From positions 698,727 to 762,726 of the forward strand of contig NC_091293.1 in assembly GCF_038502225.1 (NCBI RefSeq): a stretch of 64,000 nucleotides of DNA. Direction: 5' to 3'. Positions 22,101 to 32,284 of this stretch are shown here, one piece after another. The notes beneath the pieces were generated by a model. The model was not told the DNA's origin. It was given only the letters and a program-made list of their open reading frames with translations, and searched no databases. The first letter of the stretch is position 1, and the number at the start of each line of letters is the position of its first letter. Source of the stretch: Cherax quadricarinatus. Lineage: Eukaryota > Arthropoda > Malacostraca > Decapoda > Parastacidae. The translations under genes and the position numbers were made by a program.

Positions 22101-22466
22101 CCCTTCCTTTGCTCTAACTCTCTCAGATACTCCAGATTTAATCCCATTTATTTCCCCCCACTGAAACTCTCCTACCCCCTTCAGCTTTGTTTCGCTTAGG
22201 GCCAGGACATCCAACTTCTTTTCATTCATAACATCAGCACTCATCTGTTTCTTGTCATCCGCACTACATCCACGCACATTTAAGCAACCCAGTTTTATAA
22301 AGTTTTTCTTCTTCTCTTTTTTAGTAATTGTATACAGGAGAAGGGGTTACTAGCCCATTGCTCCCGGCATTTTAGTCGCCTCATACGACACGCATGGCTT
22401 ACGGAGGAAAGATTCTTTTCCACTTCCCCATGGACAATAGAAGAAATAAAAAAAGAACAAGAGCTA

Positions 22467-22480
<14 letters not shown>
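19064..22480 (-). mobile_element. LINE-A copy 4: full or nearly full-length non-LTR retrotransposon
   Basis: Minus-strand element, inserted in a TAA/ATT microsatellite of the foldback arm. It runs from a 5' leader (about 22480-22280, including CCATGGGGAAGTGG and GCCATGCGTGTCGTATGAGG on the minus strand) through one long ORF to a 3' UTR and (ATT)n/T-run at 19064-19135. The simple-sequence target hides any duplication. It is the reference copy for the family. Confidence 0.93.
19371..22277 (-). CDS. LINE-A endonuclease-reverse transcriptase, uninterrupted 968 codons
   Basis: One open frame with an APE-type endonuclease followed by reverse transcriptase, the enzymes for target-primed reverse transcription. 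Endonuclease motifs: KLGCLNVRG (just upstream of the first counted codon), LALSETKLKG, VISVYAPGEE, VVGDLNAKVG, DYVLVDKRLL and ISDHFLVVATLR. RT motifs: KAAGIDGIKIEML, VPLYKGKGDKRE, FMDLEKAYDRVDR, GLRQGCVMSPWLFN, LLFADDTVLLGD. The C-terminus has LRWFGHVERMERNR and a basic RRGRGRPRKGW stretch. The motif KLGCLNVRG lies upstream of any in-frame ATG, so the true start is unclear (non-ATG start or a lost ATG); the first codon given is GTG. Clade not certain: RTE- or I-related. Long plus-strand ORFs here are shadows. Confidence 0.93.
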   Translation of the reverse strand: MRGCSADDKKQMSADVMNEKKLDVLALSETKLKGVGEFQWGEINGIKSGVSERVRAKEGVAVMLNDQLWKEKREYECVNSRIMWIKVKVGCEKWVIISVYAPGEERNAEERERFWEMLSECIGAFEPSERVIVVGDLNAKVGETFREGVVGKFGVPGVNDNGSPLIELCIERGLVIGNTYFKKKRINKYTRYDVGRNDSSLLDYVLVDKRLLSRLQDVHVYRGATDISDHFLVVATLRVKGRWDTRRIEASGKREVKVYKLKEEAVRVRYKQLLEDRWANESIGNGVEEVWGRFKNVVLECSAEVCGYRKVGAGGKRSDWWNDDVKRVVREKKLAYEKFLQSRSDARREEYMEKKREVKRVVKQCKKRANERVGEMLSTNFVENKKKFWSEINKLRKPREQMDLSVKNRRGELLNGELEVLGRWKEYFEELLNVDEDREAVISCIGQGGITSCRSEEEPDVSVGEVREAVGKMKGGKAAGIDGIKIEMLKAGGDIVLEWLVQLFNKCMEEGKVPRDWQRACIVPLYKGKGDKRECKNYRGISLLSVPGKVYGRVIIERIKSKTENRIADEQGGFRKGRGCVDQVFTVKHISEQYLDKAKEVFVAFMDLEKAYDRVDRGAMWQMLQVYGVGGRLLKAVKSFYEDSEAQVRVCRKEGNFFPVKVGLRQGCVMSPWLFNIFIDGVVREVNARVLARGVELKDKESHTKWELSQLLFADDTVLLGDSEEKLQRLVDEFGRVCKRRKLKVNTGKSKVMRITKRLGDERLNIRLEGESMEEVNVFRYLGVDVSADGSMKDEVNHRIDEGKRVSGALRSLWRQRTLSLEAKRGMYESIVLPTLLYGCEVWVMNVAARRRLEAVEMSCLRAMCGVNIMQRIRSLEVRRRCGITKTVVQRAEEGLLRWFGHVERMERNRMTSRVYQSVVEGRRGRGRPRKGWREGVKEVLCARGLDFQQACVSVFDRSEWRQMVFNT

Positions 22481-22497
<17 letters not shown>

Positions 22498-23023
22498 TGT
22501 TATTATTAGCAGTAACAGAAATGTTTGATTCTTTGCTGTGTTCAAGAGTAAACACATGATGTCACCGTCTAATACCTGTCCGAATAGCCATTCCAATATG
22601 CAGTCATGAATGGGTTTACATTATTTATACTCTAGTTTAATAGCAAATAATGAACAAACAAAACATTCACCACACTGAGTGGTGGGAGGGCTGGCTGCCA
22701 GTTGCGGGGGTCGGAGGGAGGGTAGTAGGGACTCGCAGGTGGCGGGAAACTTAAATATGATTTGGCGGCTGGGAATTTGGTGGCTGGGAATTTGGCGGTT
22801 GGGAATTCGCGAATGTGTGAAGCCCGCGAAAGCTGAAAACGTGAATGTTGAGGGAGACCTGTATACTCAAATTCTAGCGGCTTCAAATCAAGCAGGAGAA
22901 AGCTGGTAGGCCCACATGTGAGAGAATGGGTCTGTGTCGTCAGTGTGCACCATATAAAAAAAATCCTGGAGCATGCAGTGCATAATGAGAAAAAAAAAAC
23001 TCCGACCGTTTTTTTTTAATTAA

Positions 23024-24092
23024 CCCTTTGACTGTTTTGGTCGCATATATACGTCTTACAAGCCAGTGTTTCAGACGTATATATACTCAATAATTCTAGC
23101 GGCTTCAAATCAAGCGGAAGAAAGCTGGTAGGCCCACATGTGAGAGAATGGGTCTGTGTGGTCAGTGTGCACCACATAAAAAAAATCCTGCAGCACACAG
23201 TGCATAATGAGAAAAAAAAACTGATCGTTTTTTTGGATTAAAACGCCGACTTTGAGGTGTATTTTCGTATAGTATTTATCGATGTATTTGCGTTTTCATG
23301 GTCTTAGGTGATAAAATGGAAAACATGTTACAGAAATAGAGATGATTTTGATTACTTTCACCATGAAAACGACCTTAAAACTGAGCTCAAAGTAGCGGAA
23401 AAGTTCGATTTTTACCAATGTTCAGAAGTAAACAAATCACACCACACGTCCAATACACGTCAACTGGGGAGTCTAATATTCTTTCACTAGTGCACTGATA
23501 TTATTTATACCATTTTTACAATAATGCACTAGTCTGCATAACAGTAAATTTTGTATTTTTTTGTATGAATAAAAAATCAAAATAGAAAGCAAAAATAATA
23601 TAAGAGGGGCCTAGAGATATGACTAATGAACAGAGGATATGTTATTTTAGTGCCAAGAATGTCTACCTTGTTTATTCTGGACCCTATTTTGAAATTGGCA
23701 TCTTTTTTAGTTTGCGTGAAATTGGCCAAATTGCCAATTTCTGACCACAATATTGGGTAGTCCAAATTGGTAAATGGGAGGTTTCTTGTACTCAGCTGAT
23801 AGATAAAATGGAGTTCTAAAGAAATAGCTATGAGTTTGGTCAACTGGAACAACGGAATTGGCTGAAAATAGGGCTCAAAGTCGGCAAAATCGCCGATCCG
23901 CATATGTCACCGAGACCGCTAACTTTGCGGGAGCGTAATTCCATGAGTTTTCGACCAAATTTCGAACTTTTGGTGTCATTACCATCGGGAAAAGATTCTC
24001 TATCATTTCATAAGAAAATTTTTTTTTTTTTTTTTTTCAAACTTTAGCGACAGAATGACAGTTTCAGAAAGGGGCCTGAAACAGTCAAAGGG
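23024..24092. mobile_element. PB-D: complete non-autonomous piggyBac-type element
   Basis: TTAA at 23020-23023 and 24093-24096 flank a 1,069-bp element with terminal repeats CCCTTTGACTGTTT on both sides (right end ...GAAACAGTCAAAGGG). No ORF of note. It is inserted in PB-C and is the only uninterrupted copy in the central nest, so it serves as the reference for PB-A, PB-B and PB-C. Confidence 0.92.
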
Positions 24093-25113
24093 TTAAAATG
24101 CCGACTTTGTGGTCTATTTTCGTATGGTATTTATGGTTGTATTCTCGTTTTCCTGGTCTCATTTGATAGAATGGAAAACATATTATAGAAATAGAGGTGA
24201 TTTTGATTGATTTTACTATAAAAAGAACCTGGAAATGGAGCTCAAAGTAGGAGAAATGTTTGATTTTTGCCGATGTTCAAAAGTAAACAAATGTTGTCAT
24301 TGTCCAATAAATGTCCAACTAGCCGTTCTAATATGCAGTCATGAATGGGTTGATATTATTTATACAATTATTACAGTATTGCAGTAGTCTGCATAACAGT
24401 AAATCTTCTATTTTTTGTTTGAATAAAAATTCAAAATAGAGAGGAAGAGTAATATCAGAGGGGCTTGGAGACATGACTGATGAACAAAGAAAATGTTATT
24501 TTAGAGCCAGGAATGTCTGCATTGTTCATTCTGGACCTTATTTTGAAATTGTCAAATTTTTTAATTTTTGTGAAATTGGCCAAATTGCAAATTTCTGACC
24601 ACGTTATTGGGTAGTTGAAATTGGTAAATGGGCAGTTTCTTGTACTCAGTCGATAGAAAAAATGGATTTCTAAAAAAATAGTTATGAGTTTGGTTGACCG
24701 GAACAATGGAATTAGCTGAAAATAATGCTCAATATTTACAAATGGGCGAAATCTCCGATTTGTAAATATCGCCGAGGTCGCTAACTTTGCGAGAGCGTAA
24801 TTTTGTCAGTTTTCCATCAAATTTCGTGTTTTTGGTGTCATTACAATCGGGAAAAGATTCTCTATCATTTCATAAGAAAAAATAATTTTTTTTTTTTACC
24901 CCTTGACTGTCGTGGTCGCATATATACGTCATGGGAGATACCGTGTTTGACGTATCTATACGCATAAATTCTAGAGGCTTCAAATCAAGCGGGAGAGGGC
25001 TGGTAGGCCTACATGAGAGAGAATGGGTCTCAGTGGTGGGTATGCACCCTGTGAAAAAATCTGTGACTCAGCGGTGCATTGTGGGAACGCCATCTTGGTA
25101 GTCTATTTTCACC

Positions 25114-27650
25114 ATGCTTCGCAGTAAGAAGTTCCTCGCTCCTCAGCGGATTGGAGGTCTTTTGTTCCCAAGTGATAGCTCAAACAGCGATGAAAGTGTC
25201 AGTGAAAGTGAATTCCCTGGTTTTGAAGCGGGTGTGACCGAAAAAAGTGCCCAGGATAACGTAATTAGTGATGAAACCCCAGATGACCCACAACCTTCCA
25301 CCTCTGGTGCTGGGCTGGCTCGTTCATGTTCACCTGTACCAGGACGAAAGAGGAAACTATTTGCCCATGTACAAGACTCAGATGTGAGCAGTGTAAGTGA
25401 TAATGATAGTGATTTCAAGGTTATTGAAAGCAGCTCTAGTTGTGACAGTGAGGGTGAATATTCCCCAGTGAAGCGGTAGTATATACGACGTTGCCTGCGG
25501 TCTGGTAGTGTGCCATATGCTCTTCCAAGAGGAAGGAGTACATCTCAGAGCACATCCCGTGGCCCTACACCACGACCTGATAGTGAAGATGACGATATTG
25601 TTACGATGGGTATCAATGATGCAAGTGAGGCAGCAGGCGGTGGTGGTGATAGTGATGGTGGCAGTGATGGTGGGTAGTAGCGGGCCACGCTACTACCCAC
25701 GCTGCTGACTCTGCACAACTACAACCAGCCTCACCCGACCCCACACTCCCACAACAACCACAACCACAACCTGCACAACTACAACCACATTACAATATCC
25801 AGAACCCACCAGCTGACCACATCTGGGATTGGCAGCAAGATGACGAGTTTGTTCCCAGTCCCCATGACTTTGATGGAGGACAAAGTGGAATACAGCCATC
25901 ATGTACACTTGGGAACAATCCCACTGAACTGGAATGCTTTCAGTTGTTCTTCGATGAACCCCTGATGGACATTATTGTCAGGGAAAGCAATACATACTTT
26001 GAGTACACCATGACAAGCACTATTCTGTCAGCAAGATCACACCTACACCAGTGGAAGGACACAACTGTGGCAGAGATGTATCTGTTCTTTGCCACAATAA
26101 TGCTTATGCCACATGTGTATAAGCACAGTGTCAACACATACTGGACGACAGACCGCCTGATTTCAACCCCTGCTTTCAGTGACATTATACCAGTGAATAG
26201 ATTTGTGTTACTGTTACGTATGTTACATTTTTCAGACAAAACAAGGCCTGACAGAAGTGACAGGTTATATAAGATCAGACGTGTGTTTATATACCTGAAA
26301 CAAAAGTGCTGTATGTATTTTTATCCCTTCAGGAAGCTTGTTATTGATGAGTCTTTGATTTTGTTCAAAGGAAGACTCTCATTCAAACAGTATATACCAA
26401 AATTGTAGATGAATGGTTCAGAGAACCGACATGTTGTTGAATTAGACACATGTGCAACTCTTGGGTATCTTTATTGAGGAAACGTTTCGCCACACAGTGG
26501 CTTCATCAGTCCATACAAAGGAGAAACTTGAAGAACAGGAGGAGAATGAGGTAATCAGTCCCTCAGCCTTGAGTCGATGTGGTCAGTCCATCAATCTATT
26601 CAAGTTTCTCCTTTGTGTGGACTGATGAAGCCACTGCGTGGCAAAACGTTTCCTCAATAAAGATACCCAAGAGTTGCACATGTGTCTAATTCAACAGCAT
26701 ATACAAAGCAAGAGGAAACGCTTTGGTATAAAGTTATTTCGTGTGATTGCAAAACTGGTCTGGTTTTGGATATAATTGTGTACACTGGCGGTAAAACATT
26801 GGAAGATACCAGAAAGTTACTGGGTATCTCTGGTGATGTGGTTAGAACAATGATGGAGCCATATCTTGGTAAGGGGCATATTTTATATACTGACAACTGG
26901 TACACAAGCCCTATACTCAGTGATTTCTTGAGAGTGAACATGACAGATGTGTGTGGCACAGTGTGTGGAAATCGTAAGCATATGCCTAGGTTCGATGCTG
27001 GCAGTTGTAGAGGTGAAGTGCAGGTGTTTGCTGCCAATGACATCATGGCATTTTGGTGGCATGACAAACGTGATGTCACACTGCTGACATCAGTTCACCG
27101 ACAAGAAATGGTAGACACTGGCAAGCAGAATAGAGAGACCAATGAACCCATTGTAAAACCTGCAGCTGTGATGGATTACAACCTCAATATGCACTTAGTG
27201 GACAAATGTGACATGCAGATTGGGTTTGCTGACTGTGTTTGCAAAAGTTATAAGTGGTACATAAGACTGTTTTTCCATCTTCTTGACATTTCCATGCTGA
27301 ATTCTTATAATATGTACAAGTTGAAGATCAAGAACAAACCCAAATATGGTAAATTTTGTTTGTCAGTCATCAGACAAATAATATTCAAGTGTCAAGAAAC
27401 AACACCTGTAATAGACCAGCGCCCACAAAATTTTCAACACATGTCCTCTCGTCTGAGGCCTGGTGATCACTACCCCATACCACTGCCTGCTACTGCTCTC
27501 AAGAAAAATGCTCAGAAGAGGTGTTTTGTCTGTGGACATACCACAAAACGCCCACAAAAATGCAGAGACACTCGTTTTATGTGTGAGTGTAAAACACCAT
27601 TGTGCTTATACCCATGTTTCAAAGAATTCCACAAGCTGCAGCAGTTCTAG
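25114..27650 (+). pseudogene. piggyBac transposase (PGBD-like), broken
   Basis: A piggyBac transposase cuts at TTAA with a DDD centre. The N-terminus is acidic and serine-rich (MLRSKKFL...). The conserved core starts near 25944. Catalytic motifs: LVIDESLILFKGR, ILYTDNWYTSP and AAVMDYNLNMHLVDKCD. The C-terminus has a cysteine-rich zinc-binding end (KRCFVCGHTTKRPQKC, CECKTPLCLYPCF). Damage: an in-frame stop at 25477-25479, a frameshift near 25678, a 299-bp foldback insertion at 26400, and a further frameshift near 26735. The gene is inactive as it stands. Confidence 0.92.
26400..26698. repeat. Foldback MITE inserted in the piggyBac transposase
   Basis: 299 bp with inverted arms. The left arm reads TGTTGAATTAGACACATGTG..., and GAGGAAACGTTTCGCCAC pairs with GTGGCAAAACGTTTCCTC on the right. 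The 8-bp target ATATACCA (26392-26399) is repeated as ATATACAA (26699-26706). An 8-bp duplication is typical of hAT-type insertion. It splits the codons for QYIP and SKRKRFG. Confidence 0.88.
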
Positions 27651-28044
27651 AAAAGTGTCCAGTGATTGTACATAGGTATATATATTATAGAACAATCGTA
27701 ATAAACAATTTTTTATATTGTTTGTGTAACCAAGTTTTAGCAACATTATAATGATACGAGTGTTTTTGCTATACAGTGGACCCCCGCATACCGCATGCAT
27801 CGCATACCGTACAATCCGCATACCGCTCGCTTTTTTCGCAAAAATTTTGCCTCGCATACCGCCCAAAAACCCGCTCACCGCTCTTCGTCCGAGACGCGTC
27901 CAATGTGCGGCCTGAGCCACGCTCACATGTTCCGCTGGTGGCATTGTTTACCAGCCAGCCTCCGCGGTAACATCCAAGCATACAATTGGAACATTTCGTA
28001 TTATTACAGTGTTTTTGGTGATTTTTTCTGGAAAATAAGTGACC

Positions 28045-28791
28045 ATGGGCCCCAAGAAAGCTTCTAGTGCCAACCCTACAGCAATAAGGGTGAGAATTAC
28101 TATAGAGATGAAGAAAAAGATCATTGATAAGTATGAAAGTGGAGTGCGTGTCTCCGAGCTGGCCAGGTTGTATAATAAACCCCAATCAACCATCGCTACT
28201 ATTGGTGGTACAGCTGTTGCTGCTGCTGTACCACCATCAGCTGCTGCTGCACTGTCAGCTGCTGCTGCTGTTGTACCACCGTCAGCTGCTGCTGCTGCTG
28301 TAGCATCGTCTGCTGCTGCTGTAGCATCGTCTGCTGCTGCTGTAGCATCATCTGCTGCTGCTGTAGCATCGTCTGCTGCTGCTGTAGCATCATCTGCTGC
28401 TGCTGTAGCATCGTCTGCTGCTGCTGTAGCATCATCTGCTGCTGCTGTAGCATCGTCTGCTGCTGCTGTAGCATCGTCTGCTGCTGCTGTAGCATCGTCT
28501 GCTGCTGCTGTAGCATCGTCTGTTGCTGCTGTAGCATCGTCTGCTGCTGCTGTAGCATCATCTGTTGCTGCTGTAGCATCGTCTGTTGCTGCTGTACCAC
28601 CGTCAGCTGCTGCTGCTGCTGTAGCACCATTGTTGGTGTGGCTTATTGAGAATACCAAGAAACAATTAACCCCAGAGGATTTGCCACCCAGGATAACCCA
28701 AAAAAGTCAGTGTCATCAAAGACTGTCTAACTTATTTCCATTGGGGTCCTTAATCTTGTCTCCCAGGATGCAACCCACACCAGTCGACTAA
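28045..28791 (+). pseudogene. Tigger N-terminal DNA-binding region fused to alanine-rich repeats
   Basis: The frame opens with MGPKKASSANPTAIRVRIT and the full helix-turn-helix (to NKPQSTIATI, about 52 codons), then runs without a stop through the 21-bp array (encoding AAAVASS repeats) and a SINE relic. The catalytic core is absent. It could in principle make a terminal-repeat-binding protein without catalytic activity, but nothing in the sequence shows expression. Confidence 0.65.
28205..28625. repeat. 21-bp minisatellite (GCTGCTGCTGTAGCATCGTCT)n
   Basis: About 15-18 units with C/T and G/A variants. The unit is a multiple of three, so it gives open frames on both strands: alanine-rich on plus, MLQQQQT repeats on minus. 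The minus-strand glutamine-rich ORF is an artefact. Confidence 0.9.
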
Positions 28792-28812
28792 CACCCAGGT
28801 GAACAGGGAAAA
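28630..28812 (-). repeat. SINE fragment inside Tigger-6
   Basis: Minus-strand match to the SINE at 48.4-48.9 kb: CCCACACCAGTCGACTAACACC is the complement of its GTTAGTCGACTGGTGTGGG block, and AACCCAAAAAAGTC the complement of GACTTTTTTGGGTT. No flanking duplication identified. Confidence 0.7.
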
Positions 28813-29035
28813 ATGCCTGGAACTAGTGCTCATATTGGTGAATTTAAAGCCAGCAAAGGTTGGTTTGAGAGATTTAAGAATCGTAGTGGCATACACAGTG
28901 TGATAAGGCCTGTTCTGGAAGAAAATGCCAAACAGGACCTACAGTACTCAGGAGGAAAAGGCACTCCCAGGACACAGTGTCTCATCAGTCATTGCTGCAT
29001 CTTCAATAAAGGTAAGTGTCATTTATTCTTCATTT

Positions 29036-29083
29036 AGTAGAGTAGTACATGCACAATATATATTGTGCATGTACTACTCTACT
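29036..29083. repeat. Perfect 48-bp palindrome
   Basis: AGTAGAGTAGTACATGCACA... followed by its exact reverse complement, with 24-bp arms and no spacer. It lies in the 3' part of Tigger-6, next to a GTGCATGT block that belongs to the Tigger 3' UTR, so it looks like a local inverted duplication. Confidence 0.9.
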
Positions 29084-29679
29084 ATTGTGCATGTATCCTT
29101 CTCTTTGTGTGTAGGAAAATGTATATTTCATGTGGTAAAATTTTTTTTTTCATACTTTTGGGTGTCTTGCACGGATTAATTTGATTTCCATTATTTCTTA
29201 TGGGGAAAATTCATTCGCATACCGAACATTTCGCATAACAATCAGCCCTCTTGCACGGATTAAAGTCACTATGCGGGGGTCCACTGTAATTGTGTTACAT
29301 TCAACGAGTGTATATTTGAACATTGCACAATAATTTGGTCTCACAGGCCACAAAAGTTATGTGAAAAAAATAAATAGTGAAAAAAACAAGAAACCATCAA
29401 ATACAAGTAAATCAAAGTTTACCGGATGAGCGGCAGTCGCCGCTCTATATCTCAGTAAGTACTGATGGGGAAATTTTTTTTTTTTGGGGACTAAAGCAAT
29501 CAGAAAAATAATCTTAACATTTTCATAAGAATTTTTTTTTTTTTTTTTTTCGAATATTTTGCGACACCAGGAGACAGTTCAGGATTGGGCCTTTCGACAG
29601 TCAAAGGGTTAAATTTTGCTACACCAGGAGACACTTCAGGATTCGGGGTTGTGACAGTCAAGGGGTTAATGCCACTAGG

Positions 29680-31367
29680 ACCAGCTTGAGAGTCACTGGA
29701 CCTCTGTTGCACGACATATTTGTCCATAGAGGCCTGTACCTCCTGTTCCTTTATGACATTCCTAAAGTGTTTCACAACATTGTCAGTGTAATAGTCACCA
29801 GCACGGCTTGCAATAGCTGTGTTAGCGTGATTTTCATCAAAAAAGGTTTGCACTTTAAGCCACATTGCACACATTTCCTTAATCTTTGAAGTAGGCAACT
29901 TCCTCAATTTCTCTATCCCCTCCTCCGGAGCAGTTTCCTCAGGTCTGGCCTCTTGCTGTTGAAGATGATCTTGCAGCTCATCAGTGGTTAGTTCTACATT
30001 GTCCTCCTCCACCAACTCTTCCACATCCTCCCCGCTAACCTCCAACCCCAAGGACTTCCCCAATGCCACAATTGATTCCACAACTGGCATAATCCTCTCA
30101 GGGTTAGCCTCAAACCCTTCAAAATCCCTTTTGTCGACACATTCTGGCCACAGTTTTTTCCAGGCAGAGTTCAAGGTCCTTTTAGTCACTTCTTCCCAAG
30201 CCTTACCTATAATGTTTACACAATTGAGGATATTAAAGTGATCCTTCCAAAACTCCTTTAGAGTCAATAGAGTTTCTGAGGTCACTACAAAGCACCTTTC
30301 AAACATAGCTTTGGTGTAGAGTTTTTTGAAGTTTGCAATGACCTGCTGATCCATGGGCTGCAGGAGAGGAGTGGTATTAGGAGGCAAAAACTTTACCTTA
30401 ATGAAGCTCATGTCCCCAAAAGTTGCTCTGCCACGTCTGAAGGATGACTAGGAGCATTGTCTAATACCAGGAGGCACTTAAGGTCCAATTTATTTTCCAG
30501 GAGGTAATTTTTCACAGTGGGGGCATATGCATGGTGTAACCAGTCATAGAAAAGGTCTCTAGTGACCCATGCCTTACTGTTTGCCCTCCACATCACACAC
30601 AAATTAGCCTTGAGGACATTGTTTTTCCTGAACACTCTAGGAGTTTCAGAGTGATACACCAATAAAGGCTTCACTTTGCAATCACCACTAGCATTAGCAC
30701 ACATCAAGAGAGTAAGCCTGTCTTTCATAGGCTTATGTCCTGGGAGCGCCTTTTCCTCCTGAATAATGTAGGTCCTGCTTGGCATTTTCTTCCAAAACAG
30801 GCCTGTTTTGTCACAAACACTTGTTCAGGTTTCAATTCTTCACTGTCTATGTACTCCTTGAATTCCTTCACATATTTTTCAGCTGCTTTTTGGTTCGAAC
30901 TGGCAGCCTCACCATGCCTTATCACACTATGTATGCCACTACGATTCCTAAATCTCTCAAACCAACCTTTGCTGGCCTTAAATTCACTCAAATCACCACT
31001 AGTTGCAGGCATTTTTCTAATTAAATCGTTATGCAACTTCCTAGCCTTTTCACATATGATCACTTGAGAGATGCTATCTCCTGATATCTGTTTTTTGTTT
31101 ATCCACACCAATAACAGTCTCTCAACATCTTATATCACTTGCGATCTCTGTTTCAAAAACAAAGTTGCACCTTTGGCAAGAACAGCTTCCTTGATTGCCG
31201 TTTTCTTGGGCAGTAGCGATGGTTGATTGGGGTTTTGTGTACAACCTGGCCAGCTCGGAGACACGCACTCCACTTTCATACTTAGCAATGTTCTCTTTCT
31301 TCATATCCATAGTAATTCTCACCCTTTTTGCTGTAGGGTTGGCACTAGAAGCTTTCTTGGGGCCCAT
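29680..31367 (-). pseudogene. Tigger-5 transposase, several frameshifts
   Basis: Minus-strand pieces in order: 31367-31122 (helix-turn-helix, KPQSTIATAQ), 31111-30725 (FKASKGWFERFRNRSG, DNA-binding), 30785-30408 (catalytic LLVLDNAPSHP) and 30411-29670 (LLQPMDQQVIANF to SDSQAGPSGI). Small deletions near 30420, 30815, 31135 and 31205 break the frame, and the first catalytic motif is damaged (VFVTKQACFGRK). The C-terminal codons continue at 16567 on the other side of PB-C. Confidence 0.88.
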
Positions 31368-32284
31368 GGTGACTTATTTTGCAGGTGCAATCACTAAAAA
31401 CGCTGTGATAATATGAAATGTTACCAGTGTATGTTTGGGTGCAAGTGCGGTGGCTGGCTTGTAAACACTGGCACCCACGGGACAAGTGATGTGCCCTCAG
31501 TCCACAGGTGGACGCATCTCGAATGGAACGAATCGCGTTGGGCGAGTTTTTTAGTGCTAGCTGAGGCAAAATTTTTGCGCTAAAATGTATCGTTAGGCGA
31601 ATTTAACGTTATGCGATGCGTTCGTTAGGCGAGGGTCCACTGTATATACTCATAAATTCTAGCGGCTTCAAATCAAGCAGGAGAAAGCTGGTAGGCCCAC
31701 ATGTGAGAGAATGGGTCTGTGTGGTCAGTGTGCACCATATAAAAAAATCCTGCAGCACGCAGTGCATATTGAGAAAAAAAAACTCCCACCGTTTTTTTTT
31801 TTAATTAAAATGCTGAGTTTGTGGTCTATTTTCGTATAGTATTTATGGTTGTATTCTCGTTTTCTTGGTCTCATTTGATAGAATGGAAAACATATTATAG
31901 AAATAGAGGTGATTTTGATTGGTTTTACTATGAAAAGAACCTTGAAATGGAGCTCAAAGAAGGGGAAATGTTTGATTTTTGCCGATGTTCAAAAGTAAAC
32001 AAATGATGTCATTTTCCAATAAATGTCCAAGTAGCCATTCTGATATGCAGTCATGAATGGGTTGACATTATTTGTATAATTATTACAATATTGCAGTAGT
32101 CTGCATAACAGTAAATCTCTGACCACATTATTGGGTAGTTGAAATCAGTAAATGGGCAGTTTCTTGTACTCAATCAATAGAAAAAATGGAGTTCTAAAGA
32201 AATAGCTATGAGCTTGGTTGACTGGAACAATGGAATTAGCCGAAAGTAAGGCTCAAATTGGGCGAAATTGCCAATTTGTAAATA

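Larger units (their letters stand above)
16631..22861. mobile_element. Foldback/TIR element with long arms and a minisatellite loop
   Basis: Terminal inverted repeats CAGGTCTCCCTCAACATTC at 16631 and the matching end at 22861, each next to TA, so probably a pogo/mariner-type non-autonomous element. Long inverted arms follow: 16905-17310 pairs with 18938-19064 plus 22475-22735 (for example GTGGTGGGAGGGCTGGCTGC against its complement). The loop between the arms is a 1.5-kb array of 12-bp repeats. The right arm is split by LINE-A copy 4. Without it the element is about 2.8 kb. No transposase. A short triple repeat of an 18-bp GGCGGCTGGGAATTTGG-like unit lies at about 22755-22805. Confidence 0.85.
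27774..29286 (+). mobile_element. Tigger-6: internally rearranged Tigger/pogo element
   Basis: Terminal repeats CAGTGGACCCCCGCATA at 27774 and the matching end at 29286, each beside TA. The transposase ATG is at 28045, but only the DNA-binding N-terminus, a short piece around KASKGWFERFKNRSG (about 28845-28905) and fragments near PSRTYITQEE remain. Between them are a 21-bp repeat array and a SINE fragment. Non-autonomous. Confidence 0.9.
24900..29608 (+). mobile_element. PB-E: piggyBac element with transposase gene (decayed)
   Basis: Left end CCCTTGACTGTCGTGG after TTAC (24896-24899, a decayed TTAA); right end ...GACAGTCAAAGGG before TTAA (29609-29612). The first about 190 bp and the last about 60 bp resemble the non-autonomous copies PB-A to PB-D, so this is their likely autonomous relative. 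It carries a broken transposase gene (25114-27650), a foldback MITE in that gene, and Tigger-6 downstream (27774-29286). Inserted in PB-C. Confidence 0.88.
16571..29665. mobile_element. PB-C: piggyBac-type element, TTAA-flanked, carrying three inserts
   Basis: TTAA at 16567-16570 and 29666-29669. The left end TGCTTTGACTGTCAAGG and the right end ...GACAGTCAAGGGG are variant PB termini. PB-C sequence is found at 16571-16630, 22862-23023, 24097-24899 and 29613-29665, summing to about 1,078 bp, the family length. The inserts are the foldback element (16631-22861), PB-D (23024-24092) and PB-E (24900-29608). Inserted in the C-terminal codons of the Tigger-5 transposase. Confidence 0.88.
16211..31642 (-). 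mobile_element. Tigger-5: Tigger/pogo element split by a 13-kb nest
   Basis: The terminal inverted repeats are identical over 20 bp: CAGTGGACCCTCGCCTAACG at 16211-16230 and its reverse complement at 31623-31642, each next to TA. The 3' UTR and last codons lie at 16211-16570. PB-C with all its passengers fills 16571-29665. The rest of the transposase and the leader lie at 29666-31642. Sequence on both sides of the insertion reads through as one Tigger when compared with Tigger-7 at 42200 (same CTTCTTTTAATGCCACTAGG junction). Confidence 0.92.

Noticed and set aside
28199..28658. Minus-strand glutamine- or alanine-rich ORFs
   Set aside because: Reverse reading of the 21-bp minisatellite in Tigger-6.
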